From NCBI GenBank assembly GCA_002316585.1, contig DCDU01000220.1:1-12382 (forward strand): DNA of 12,382 bases, given 5' to 3'. Under the pieces are notes generated by a model. That model was given only the letters and a program-made list of their open reading frames with translations. It was not told the origin of the DNA and did not search any database. The first letter of the stretch is position 1. Each line of letters begins with the position of its first letter. The DNA comes from Firmicutes bacterium UBA1047 (GTDB lineage Bacteria > Bacillota > Clostridia > Tissierellales > Sedimentibacteraceae). Made by a program: the position numbers and the translations under genes. Shown piece by piece: positions 1-9,308 of the stretch.

Positions 1-61
1 ATGAGAAGTTATCCCATGGCTTTTTCGTTAATTATAAGGGCTTGCTTTTTACACTGTATTG
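1..61. other. 3' flank of the giant surface-protein gene, no gene seen
   Basis: This short stretch follows the TAA stop of the surface-protein gene in its direction of transcription. I find no coding frame of note and no stem followed by a T-run that would serve as an intrinsic terminator on the minus strand. Transcription may end beyond the window, or the operon may continue to the left. Confidence 0.5.
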
Positions 62-3000
62 TTATTTAAGCATGTTATACAGTATCTGGGCAGCCTGGGC
101 TCTTGTTGTGAGTCCCAGCGGATGCAGCCTGTTGTCATAGCCTGATATTATTTTACTTTCGACAAATGTCTTCATGGCTTCTTTTGCATAATCCGCGATT
201 TCTTCTTTATCCATAAATTCATCAAAGACGGCTGCTTCGGCACTCTCCGGCAGTCTGCCTAACTTATCAGATATTCTGTACAGTATGACAGTCATGTCCT
301 GTCTTGTGATTAAGCTTTCGGGAGCAAACATATTTCCGCCGGTTCCTGAAACAAGACCCATCTTTTTAGCCGTCCCAAGATACTTGGTGTAATAATTATT
401 TCCGGCATCGGCAAAATTGTCGCTAATTTCTTCTTCTAAAGTTATGCCGAAGGCATTCATTACCATGATGAGAAAGTCGGCGCGTTTGATATTGGATTCG
501 GGTTCAAACATTCCGTTGCCCATGCCGTGAATGATACCTTGCTCTGCCAAATAGGTCACAGCTTCATAGTACCAGAATCCACTGTTAACATCTTTGAATA
601 TGTCTTGCGGCACGATTTCAGGTTCAGGCTCTGTCTTTGTTTCGGAACCGTCCGATCTTCTCTGTATGCTTAATGTCAGGCTGTTTGAATCCATATAGTA
701 ACCCTCTTCGTCAAACAATCTTGCCATGATTGTATGGCTACCGAGTCCGCTTACACTGCATTTATTGCCATCTGTATTCCATGACATGACTTCAGACCAT
801 TCCCCGTTATCTTGCAATTGCCACTTAACAGGCATAAAGTCAGTTAAGTTTTCGGCAGTTACATTAACCTGAGCACTATTGTAGCTTTTTGCGGGAGCGG
901 TTATGATTACACCGCCGCCGGTTTTCTTTGTGCCGGTTATGCTTAATCTGTACGAATCAGTCACTGTTCCCAGCTGAGTGTTTGCAGCCGTTATAATAAC
1001 CGTTACCGGCATATCCGGCGAAAGTGCGAGCCGGTATGTTGCGGCTCCTGCTCCGGATGCCAGCACTCTATTGTCGGCCGCATTTTTGATTTCAACTGTG
1101 TGAGCCATATTTTTAGCTGCCGCCACAATCAACGTTTCATCTAAATTCACCGCCGTAAGTTCATAATCGGTAATGAGGCTGTTGAAGCTCATTGTTATTC
1201 CGCTCAGGCTGATTTTTGCAATTTCAGGCTCCATGCTTTCCGGATCTGCGGTGAAGTATGCTGCAGTCACACGGGCTCCTTGTTTTGTAAAGACTATATC
1301 TCTTGCCGCACTTTCCTCTCCGCCCAGGGCTAAAAGCTCATCACGCGTCAATGCTAAGAACTTAGTTTCAATTATACTGCCTGTGTCATCCAGCAAATAA
1401 GCCACAACATTTCCGTTAAAGGATGGAGTCATAGACAGGTTCTTCACTGTTATATGTGCCGTGGTGCTACCGTCGGCATTTTCCTGCTCGATGCTCACTA
1501 AGAACTTATTGCCGTTGTTTGCCTCCGACGGATTAGGTATGAGTATGGATTTAACATTGTTTGCCGGATTGTATTCAACCAACTCATTATACTTGCCGTC
1601 AATCTTTTCTTCCACCCAAATCCTTGCGTACAACCTGGCTCCTCCATTGGGGATTCCGGCTGCCGGAACATTGTAGGTAAATCTCTTAGTAAGCGCTCCT
1701 TCATCTAAAAGCTCTAAATCGGTTCCTGTTATTTCCTCAACTCCCACTGTTGATTCGTCTATAAATTCCGAAGATGTGTACATGCCGGCATAAACCTTTC
1801 GGTTGCCGCTGCCTGCAAGTGCTATGTTGCTTAAATTGTTCAGTATGAGCTGCATAACCCTTTTGCCCTGCTCGTCGCTGACCAGCTCAACCTTTGCAAT
1901 ACCTGTATCCGGAACATCCAAATTAAGATATCCTGTCTTCTCCTTTTCATCACTGTCTGAAAAGCTTGCTGTGAGGGTATAATTTAAGTCATGAATACCT
2001 TCCGCTTCATCCGGCACATTATAGTCAATATTTAAAACAACCGTCTGATTCGGCAGAAGCATTAATTTTTCAAATATTTCTGTCACTTTGTCAGGCTGCA
2101 GATTAATACTGATTGTGTCAATGGGCTCTATTCCCATATTTGTTACGGTAAATCTCAATGGAAGTCTGAAGCCATTTTTGATTTCCGGATAATTGATGTA
2201 TATGTCATCAACCTTTATGTTATTTTCATATACCGCCGAAGCATATTTCATGGAGCTTATGGAATCTACCGTATATATCCCTCCATGATCTTCAAGCTCA
2301 CCTATATAGGAGCTGCAAAGAAGCACAGCGTTAACAGAATTTGTTCCTCCGGAATACGCATCCAAATGGTCTATCAATGTGTAATCGTCCATGGTTGCCA
2401 CATTAAGGGCTGCCGTAAGATAAATTTTGCCTCCTTCATCTGTCATGAACTTAACTGCCTTGATACAGTCGTTTTCTGCGTTTTTATTTAATTCGTCATT
2501 ATATTCTAAGGTAGGCTCAACCCATATGATTGACAAATCATTTAAACTTAAATTTTCTCCCTTAACAAATCTGAAGTTATCGCTAATTTTTACGGCAGAG
2601 TTTTCATTTACGCTGCTTATGGAATCTATAAAACTATTATCAATTTTGCCTGCAGAGTCAATTGCAGCTAACTTGATGTCTGAAATACCTTTTCTTGTTG
2701 CATTGTGCCATCCTACGACAAACCTTTCGCCTTCGTCTATTCCGAAATCAACCACAGCTATCTGTGGATTCCGGTCTGCGGAATCATTGTTGGTAAGGCG
2801 GATATCGGTTACTACATCATTGTCGCCATCTATTAACGCACATACGGTTTCATAGCCATAGGCAGGATTTTCATGTTCCGTTTTGCTGTCCAAGGTGTAG
2901 GCAACAGCTGCTGTTCCGTCCTCCATCATTGCTGCCGAAAGTCCCTTCACATTGCCTGCCGCTCCGTTATAAAGGGTGTAGTCCTCACTCCAATGACCGC

Positions 3001-6000
3001 CTTCATAAACCCTGTACATTATGGCATCATTTACGTCATCATACGATAAATCGCCGTCAGTCATGCTACTTCCCGCCAAGCTTCTCCATGCCACAACCGC
3101 TCTTCCTCCGTTTGCCGCAACTACCGGAGACATATCCGATACTAAATTATCGGTTAATGCTGCGGTATGCCAGCTGCTTCCATCATATATGCCTGCCATG
3201 ATTTCCGAGGAGTTTATCATTGCAGTTATATCTTCGCTTGTAGCTATGCCGTCATCCGCAATTTCAACGCCCTGCTGTTCCCATGCCACTGCTGCAAAGC
3301 TAACAGTGCCGTCGATTTTAATATTGTTGTCGGCATATGCCGCTACCGATGATGGCTGAGGCAAAGCACCCATGTCTGTATAGCCCCCTCCTGCCTTGAT
3401 TGCCCAGCTTGCTCTTGTTTCATTTAAGTTTGTTGAACCGCTGTCCGACATGTAAGCCATGATGCTTCCGTCTCTTGTTGTAACCGGATTTGCATATGGA
3501 TACGAATTTGTCAGAATATCAGTTACACCCGACGTGCTCATCATTCTTTTTGCCGATGGACTATTCCATTCCCTGTCATACAGTGACAGATAATCCCTGT
3601 CTTCAAGGTTTATGTTCTCCTTTACCGTTTTAAGCCTCATGCTTGAAGCATACATCTGATTTATAAAGTTTGAACCGAACAGCGATGACTTCTGGCTTTT
3701 CTTCCACTGCTCAATAAGCTCCGGATTCCCTTCCTCCCATAAATCCACGGTGTATTCATATGATGCTAAAACAGCTTCATATGAAACGAACAGGAATTTT
3801 GCAACAAATTTAATTCCTACCTGCCCGCTCAGTCCCAGCTCTATTCCATACAGCTGCCCATATCCCTGTGGCGGCGGGTCTAAATATGACCTGGTTAAAA
3901 ACTCTAACTCGTAATCAAGGTTTATTTTGCCGAATACTCCTATTTTCAAAGCAATTATTGAATAATCAAAGCCAAAGCCTCCAAATGCACTCAAATAAAG
4001 CTTGATTCGGAGGGCTGTGAAAAAGTCGTTCACATCTGCGGCATTAATGTTTGAAGGTACGTTTCCGTAAGGCTTAACCGCACGGAATTCCAACTTAGTT
4101 GCAGCTCCTAATCCGAATTCTGCGGTCAACGGCACAGGTCCTACCATTTGGTTGACAGTCCATGTATAGCCGATCAATGCATCTACGTCAAAGCCTCCGC
4201 CTATGACAATCATAATCCATTTTTGTTCCTGTTCGTCGTATCTTACCTCAACCTCAAAATACCCTGTGAAGGTCAAGCCGTAGTCAACATCTCCGGATAC
4301 TGTCTTCTCCATGTTTTCCTGAAGTTCCTTTTCGATGTCATCAGCGCTCTTTTGCATTAAATCCATCATTTCGGCGGGGTCGGGCGTATAATCAAATGAA
4401 TTTTCAACACCTCCCACATCCACGGTAACACTGCTTGCATCAGTATCCCCCAAGCCTTGCTGCATGGTTATGAGGCCTCTGTAAATCATGGGGTCTTCAG
4501 TGGCAATTATTTTCAGGTTCATAAGCTGCCCGCCTAAAGTTGTTCCGGACATTAAGCCAAGGGCGATACCGATCATGCCGTCACCGTTATTAACCATAGA
4601 GCCGTCAAATTCAAGGTCTCCTGAATCATTTAAATCCTCGGCCGCCTTCTTTACTCCCCTGTCATCGTCTTGTGCCGATGGTGCTCCCACCATGTTTGTA
4701 AATGAAAACGGGCAGTTAACATTTTTTATCAGGCTTCCGTCGGTATTGTATATGTTGACACCGCCATTTTTCTTTTCGCCTATGTCAAGATTTAACGAGT
4801 CCTCGCTCATTGTTGTTATGTTTTTTGTGTATGCAAATTCAGCAAATGGATAGAGAATTGTTTTCACTTTTTGTCCCGGAATCTTGTTTCCGTATTCATC
4901 CTCTATCTTTACGTCATAGCCATCCTTCTTTTCATATCCCCACCAAGTGACCGTGGTTTCCAAATCAGCTTTGTTGTATATGTTGCTCGGACCTACCGAG
5001 CCCGTGTAATTCGTCACATCAAGAGTACGCCCGCCGGGAAGGTTGTAATTAATTTTATGTGAATGCACAAAGGGTTTGTTCATGTCCGCAGCATTGACAG
5101 GCACTAAGTTTACTATGCTCTCGCCGAATTTCACAACATCTTCAACGCTGATATTGCCGTTTGCCTCTATGAGCTGAGGATAATAGCTATCTTGGAATAT
5201 CACTTCATATATGAACATTAGCTTATCAAAACCCGACAGCTTCTCGGTATTATCTTCCGTCCAGAACTTAGTTGAGTCGAAATTCAGGGTGAATCTGCCG
5301 TCACTGCCTACTACAAGTAGCTCCCCGTCGCTTTCAATTGTTTCATTGCATATTTTTCCGTTTTTGTACACGGCTCCCCTGTATGTTACCTGTCCGCTGA
5401 AAGGCTTGCCTTCGGAGCTTTTGAAAAACAATTCAACCTTAGCAGCAGGTCTTAGTTCAAATATATTTACAGGGTACAGCTCGTATATTCCGGGGTCCTT
5501 TTCTGCGGTGACAAGCCTTTCATTGTACAAAGTACCTAAATAAAGGTCGGAATCACTTCCGGATTTAAGTGAAATGCTGCCTGCAATACCTGACTCCTCG
5601 TAAACAGCTATTTCGCCGTCGTTGTTTGTTTTAAGCCTGCGCAACTGACCGCTTCCGTTTGTATATTCAAGCTCTGTTTCCTGTTTGGGATAAAAATTGA
5701 ATATATACAGCTTATTTTTGAGCGTCGCGACATTTACATTCAAAGTGTCGGTCATTCCCGTAGCTGCATGAGTGGCGGTTATCACGGTACTGCCGTCCGT
5801 ATTTCCCGCAAGCATAAATTGCGTAGATGGTCTGTAGCTTATATAGTCGAATTTTTCTATATTCTCGTAGAGGCTTCCCTGCTTATAGTTAACGGAAGCA
5901 ATTTTTGAATTGTCTGATTTCCATTTAACCTGGTCGGTAATGCTTCCCCAAGGATATTGACCGTAGTTTATGCCTATAAATCTTTTCAGATATATATCTC

Positions 6001-9000
6001 TTTTTAAATCAAGTATGCCCTGGCTTCCTGAATTTTGGTACAGCCGGCTGATGTAGCTGTTGTTGTCCATAGTTGCTTCATCAACATCCTGATTGTCAAC
6101 CAATATTTTCATGGAATCCTTATCATACACATGAAGCACGAAGGAATCTGTTGACCAGGAGCTGTCCGATGCGTTCTTAGCCTTTGCGGTCACTGTGTAA
6201 ATATCCTTGAGTATTCCATCCGGAACTTCTCCTATGCTTAGGGTATAGCTTCCGTTTGCGGTACTTGAGTTATCCGAGTAAATTACAGCTCCGTTTTTGT
6301 CAACCTTGAATTCAAAGCTTCCTCCGGTAAATTCGCTCAGGCTCCAACCAATGTTAATTTTACTTGTTTCATCTGTTATATAGTAGCTGTCAAGAACGGA
6401 TAATTTCACTTTTGCAGGCTGCGGATATACAATTATGAAGCCTGTTGCACTAAGTGACAAAGCTGTATTGTCCGGATTTGCAGAGCTTACCTTTACCGTG
6501 TACGCCGGGTCTGTTTTGTTTGACACAATAGATAAAATATTTGCCGGCACCGTATATTTGTTGACATCCGTTACGGAAGCCGTGTGTATCAGCTTGCTAT
6601 CATCAATGGACTCCTTGTCAGGATAATTTCCTTCATATATTTCTATGGTGAACACCGCAGGAACGCCTTCTGTCCTGTTGATTAAATTTTGACTCCATAC
6701 AATATTTGCGGTTTCATTTTTCTTTGCTGTAAAGGCATTGTTGCCTAACGGAAATACAATGGCAGGAGGCCCTCCATCCGCAATTGTAAACTCGGGTGTT
6801 GACGCTTGCACCGCACCAAATCCTCCGTTGTCGGCAACTGCCGTGAATACAACGCTCCCTTGACTCACCGGCGCAATTGTTCCTGTTGCTTCATCAATTA
6901 TGGCAATGCTCTCATTGCTGCTTTTCCAGCTTATAATCCCGAATGTGGCATCCGCAGGATTTACGCTCGCTTTCAATTGGGTTGATATTTCTGAAGTGAG
7001 GTAAATTTTATTATTTTCCGGATAGCTTGCGGTATCCAATACCACCTCACTTACCAACACAACCGGAGCGACGGATGTCTTTGCCGTCTTGCCGTAAACA
7101 ACAGTTCCGCCTTCAAAATAAGCCGATGCTCCTGAGGGCGAATAATATGTTCCGTCCATATACAGCTCAATATTCAGGTCTTGCTGTGATACTGCCGCAT
7201 ATCGCGAAGCAGGAATTTCGGCTGTAAAGTACGAGCCCTCCAAAGCACCTTCTCCGCCCATAATCAGCGGATAAGTGTACCCGTTTGCCTTAATATACAC
7301 CCTTTTCAATTGCTTTTTAGTTACGTCAAATTCATCCTGCTGTTCAAGCCACTGTGAAATATCCGTATCAACATCAAGCTTAACGATGATGTCCTGGTTG
7401 GGCGCATAAATACCTCCGGCAGGCTCGTTACCTAATTTAATGCTCTTAAATGCCTGAACTTTGTCAATTATCATTTCAACCCCGGATATGGTTGTTAAAT
7501 GTCCGTCGGCAGGCCATACCGAAGTTTTATTGTTCTTGAGGTCAGTAATATTTCTTATTGATTTTATCACTAAGCTGCTGTCGGGTTCTTTGGGTACCTC
7601 ATATAAAAATGTAGCATATTTGGATATTGTGGATGATTCTTCGGGCTCTAAAACAGTGTCTTCTCCCTGTATTGTCATCTCAATATCTTTTAACTTCACC
7701 GGTTCTGAAAATTCAACCGTTACAGGTACAATCTGTCCCGAATAATATTTTATTGCAGATGATGTAACAGCAGAAGAAGCTTTAATGCTTTTCACTGTGG
7801 GAGCCGATTTGTCTATAATTTCATAGTATTCACCTACATCGGCAAGCATTGACAAATAATTGCCGGATTTGAATGCTTCGCTTGAATAAGTTGCTTCCAT
7901 AAAGGATACATATTCCGGCAAAGCGCCGTATGTTCTGAAGTACAGCTGTGTTCCGTAAGGGTCTACAGGATTTTCGGGCATCATTTCCATTGCAATCTTA
8001 TGCGTGTGGTAAGCAAAATAATCTACACCGACACTGATAACCTTTCCGTATTCCGCATTTGCAATAGGTACCCCATACATATCCTGGAGCAGGGGATATG
8101 CCTCCATCGTATTTTGCTGTTTGAATGGATCATGAAGTAATATATAAGGATAATATTCAAACTTTGCTTTTTCAAAACTGCCATGTATATCTTCAGCCGA
8201 TGTAATAAAATCGTTGTATAACCTTACTAAATTTTCATCTGCCTGAAGATTCGAATAAATATCCGGATTCATATAAGAAGCAAATGTATAATATGATGGG
8301 TCGCGCTGTGCGCCATCGTCTCTGATGAATATCTTCTTATCTTCAAACGTATAGCTCATTTGGTGAATCCACGCATAAGTCTTGTTCAAAGTCACAGGAA
8401 TATTGACAGCCCTCGAATCTCCCTCAAACAATATATTATTCGGTTCGTATACCTGTATATAAAATACCTTTTTACCATCCCACCGCATATCGGATGTATT
8501 GTTTGAGCTGAAGGCTTTAACAGTAATTGTTTTGAAAACATTTGACATTCCCTGAGGAATGGTAACGGTTTCATTCTCCTTACGGTAATGGATGCCATCT
8601 TTGGCTGAACCGTCCAATGTTCTTATTTTAAAGGAAATATCGTAAGGGAGCACTGTTTCCGTACCATTCTTGTCAATAACCGTAAATTGCAAAATTACAC
8701 CATCGTCTTCGGACAAATTCGTGAAATTTGTCTTTGTCTTTATAATTACCTTTATTCTCAGATCATGGTTTATAGGAACCTCAGTACTGTCCGAAAGCAT
8801 GGTGATGCCTTCGCTCTCCATCTGGTTAAAAAGGCTTGTCAGGGAATCCCTGTGTTCCTCCGTCAATGGTGCGGCTCCGGAAAAATACTCTCTCTTAAGC
8901 CTTGAAAGTTCCTCTTCTATTTCAATCATTGTTTTTAAATCTGCCAATGTCAGTTCTGTCCCGTCAACACTCACAACACGGCTTAAATCCGCATCCTGTT

Positions 9001-9283
9001 CACAGAGCATCCTCTTCACCTGCTCCAAGGTCATAGGAGTACCGTCAACCATGATACTTTCACTGACATTGAGATTGCCATCTTCATCTAATAATCCCAT
9101 GCCGGATAGCTCTCTGATGATATCATCTTCCGTCAGGTCTTCACCATACAGGTTCCTAAGTTTTTCAAGAATTGTCCGGTTTTCTTTCAAGCTGCCCAAA
9201 GTGTCTCCCGTATATGCAAATACGGGTACTGCCGGCTGAATAACGAGCATGATTGCAAGCAGCAGGCATAATATTTTTTTCAT
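62..9283 (-). CDS. Giant secreted multidomain surface protein anchored by three SLH domains
   Basis: This is a 3073-residue exported protein, probably an adhesin or wall-associated scaffold; its ligand or substrate is unknown. A signal peptide (Lys-rich start, Leu/Ile/Val core) probably ends after VFA at residue 23. In order I see: a helical segment with a duplicated VDGT motif (about 25-165); a Calx-beta-like domain (about 168-300); an unrecognised Tyr/Phe-rich block (300-490); an SbsA-type Ig-like domain (about 492-600); a BIG2-like domain (about 745-822, with WKSSNESIA); two Ig/Fn3-like domains (about 836-1055); a second BIG2-like region (about 1057-1186, with WKSDNSKIASV); a CarboxypepD-like sandwich (about 1270-1330); amphipathic strands (about 1675-1850); a beta-propeller-like stretch (about 1925-2335); CARDB-like domains (about 2353-2680); a cadherin-like beta-sandwich (about 2690-2780); another Ig-like domain (about 2785-2870); a Glu/Pro linker; and SLH domains near 2894, 2954 and 3019. 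SLH domains normally bind pyruvylated secondary cell-wall polymer. The conserved Arg of the TRAE motif is kept in all three copies (KRAD, TRQD, TRAQ). The start is supported by AAGGAGGAG, with 5 nt between GGAGG and the ATG. The frame is intact over 9.2 kb. The domain edges are estimates read by eye. Confidence 0.93.
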   Translation of the reverse strand: MKKILCLLLAIMLVIQPAVPVFAYTGDTLGSLKENRTILEKLRNLYGEDLTEDDIIRELSGMGLLDEDGNLNVSESIMVDGTPMTLEQVKRMLCEQDADLSRVVSVDGTELTLADLKTMIEIEEELSRLKREYFSGAAPLTEEHRDSLTSLFNQMESEGITMLSDSTEVPINHDLRIKVIIKTKTNFTNLSEDDGVILQFTVIDKNGTETVLPYDISFKIRTLDGSAKDGIHYRKENETVTIPQGMSNVFKTITVKAFSSNNTSDMRWDGKKVFYIQVYEPNNILFEGDSRAVNIPVTLNKTYAWIHQMSYTFEDKKIFIRDDGAQRDPSYYTFASYMNPDIYSNLQADENLVRLYNDFITSAEDIHGSFEKAKFEYYPYILLHDPFKQQNTMEAYPLLQDMYGVPIANAEYGKVISVGVDYFAYHTHKIAMEMMPENPVDPYGTQLYFRTYGALPEYVSFMEATYSSEAFKSGNYLSMLADVGEYYEIIDKSAPTVKSIKASSAVTSSAIKYYSGQIVPVTVEFSEPVKLKDIEMTIQGEDTVLEPEESSTISKYATFLYEVPKEPDSSLVIKSIRNITDLKNNKTSVWPADGHLTTISGVEMIIDKVQAFKSIKLGNEPAGGIYAPNQDIIVKLDVDTDISQWLEQQDEFDVTKKQLKRVYIKANGYTYPLIMGGEGALEGSYFTAEIPASRYAAVSQQDLNIELYMDGTYYSPSGASAYFEGGTVVYGKTAKTSVAPVVLVSEVVLDTASYPENNKIYLTSEISTQLKASVNPADATFGIISWKSSNESIAIIDEATGTIAPVSQGSVVFTAVADNGGFGAVQASTPEFTIADGGPPAIVFPLGNNAFTAKKNETANIVWSQNLINRTEGVPAVFTIEIYEGNYPDKESIDDSKLIHTASVTDVNKYTVPANILSIVSNKTDPAYTVKVSSANPDNTALSLSATGFIIVYPQPAKVKLSVLDSYYITDETSKINIGWSLSEFTGGSFEFKVDKNGAVIYSDNSSTANGSYTLSIGEVPDGILKDIYTVTAKAKNASDSSWSTDSFVLHVYDKDSMKILVDNQDVDEATMDNNSYISRLYQNSGSQGILDLKRDIYLKRFIGINYGQYPWGSITDQVKWKSDNSKIASVNYKQGSLYENIEKFDYISYRPSTQFMLAGNTDGSTVITATHAATGMTDTLNVNVATLKNKLYIFNFYPKQETELEYTNGSGQLRRLKTNNDGEIAVYEESGIAGSISLKSGSDSDLYLGTLYNERLVTAEKDPGIYELYPVNIFELRPAAKVELFFKSSEGKPFSGQVTYRGAVYKNGKICNETIESDGELLVVGSDGRFTLNFDSTKFWTEDNTEKLSGFDKLMFIYEVIFQDSYYPQLIEANGNISVEDVVKFGESIVNLVPVNAADMNKPFVHSHKINYNLPGGRTLDVTNYTGSVGPSNIYNKADLETTVTWWGYEKKDGYDVKIEDEYGNKIPGQKVKTILYPFAEFAYTKNITTMSEDSLNLDIGEKKNGGVNIYNTDGSLIKNVNCPFSFTNMVGAPSAQDDDRGVKKAAEDLNDSGDLEFDGSMVNNGDGMIGIALGLMSGTTLGGQLMNLKIIATEDPMIYRGLITMQQGLGDTDASSVTVDVGGVENSFDYTPDPAEMMDLMQKSADDIEKELQENMEKTVSGDVDYGLTFTGYFEVEVRYDEQEQKWIMIVIGGGFDVDALIGYTWTVNQMVGPVPLTAEFGLGAATKLEFRAVKPYGNVPSNINAADVNDFFTALRIKLYLSAFGGFGFDYSIIALKIGVFGKINLDYELEFLTRSYLDPPPQGYGQLYGIELGLSGQVGIKFVAKFLFVSYEAVLASYEYTVDLWEEGNPELIEQWKKSQKSSLFGSNFINQMYASSMRLKTVKENINLEDRDYLSLYDREWNSPSAKRMMSTSGVTDILTNSYPYANPVTTRDGSIMAYMSDSGSTNLNETRASWAIKAGGGYTDMGALPQPSSVAAYADNNIKIDGTVSFAAVAWEQQGVEIADDGIATSEDITAMINSSEIMAGIYDGSSWHTAALTDNLVSDMSPVVAANGGRAVVAWRSLAGSSMTDGDLSYDDVNDAIMYRVYEGGHWSEDYTLYNGAAGNVKGLSAAMMEDGTAAVAYTLDSKTEHENPAYGYETVCALIDGDNDVVTDIRLTNNDSADRNPQIAVVDFGIDEGERFVVGWHNATRKGISDIKLAAIDSAGKIDNSFIDSISSVNENSAVKISDNFRFVKGENLSLNDLSIIWVEPTLEYNDELNKNAENDCIKAVKFMTDEGGKIYLTAALNVATMDDYTLIDHLDAYSGGTNSVNAVLLCSSYIGELEDHGGIYTVDSISSMKYASAVYENNIKVDDIYINYPEIKNGFRLPLRFTVTNMGIEPIDTISINLQPDKVTEIFEKLMLLPNQTVVLNIDYNVPDEAEGIHDLNYTLTASFSDSDEKEKTGYLNLDVPDTGIAKVELVSDEQGKRVMQLILNNLSNIALAGSGNRKVYAGMYTSSEFIDESTVGVEEITGTDLELLDEGALTKRFTYNVPAAGIPNGGARLYARIWVEEKIDGKYNELVEYNPANNVKSILIPNPSEANNGNKFLVSIEQENADGSTTAHITVKNLSMTPSFNGNVVAYLLDDTGSIIETKFLALTRDELLALGGEESAARDIVFTKQGARVTAAYFTADPESMEPEIAKISLSGITMSFNSLITDYELTAVNLDETLIVAAAKNMAHTVEIKNAADNRVLASGAGAATYRLALSPDMPVTVIITAANTQLGTVTDSYRLSITGTKKTGGGVIITAPAKSYNSAQVNVTAENLTDFMPVKWQLQDNGEWSEVMSWNTDGNKCSVSGLGSHTIMARLFDEEGYYMDSNSLTLSIQRRSDGSETKTEPEPEIVPQDIFKDVNSGFWYYEAVTYLAEQGIIHGMGNGMFEPESNIKRADFLIMVMNAFGITLEEEISDNFADAGNNYYTKYLGTAKKMGLVSGTGGNMFAPESLITRQDMTVILYRISDKLGRLPESAEAAVFDEFMDKEEIADYAKEAMKTFVESKIISGYDNRLHPLGLTTRAQAAQILYNMLK

Positions 9284-9286
9284 ATT

Positions 9287-9295
9287 CTCCTCCTT
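9287..9295 (-). promoter_or_regulatory. Strong ribosome binding site of the surface-protein gene
   Basis: The minus strand reads AAGGAGGAG, with five bases between GGAGG and the ATG at 9283. It is nearly a full complement to the 16S rRNA 3' end and fixes the start of the giant gene. It lies inside the 25-base gap after the DUF2442 stop codon, so the two genes are probably cotranscribed while the large gene is loaded with ribosomes independently. Confidence 0.85.
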
Positions 9296-9308
9296 ATAAT
9301 TATTTAAT

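Noticed and set aside
53..83. A 7-bp inverted repeat (ACTGTAT / ATACAGT) around the stop codon of the surface-protein gene, considered as a terminator.
   Set aside because: The loop is 17 bases, the stem is short and AT-rich, and no T-run follows on the minus strand.
2427..2855. A 142-codon plus-strand open frame inside the giant gene.
   Set aside because: It is antisense to the propeller-like coding region with no domain features, and its composition is typical of a reverse-frame shadow.
8670..9239. A 189-codon plus-strand open frame opposite the 5' end of the giant gene, Ser-rich.
   Set aside because: It lies fully antisense to a clear signal-peptide and domain-bearing frame, has Ser-rich shadow composition, and shows no recognisable domain.
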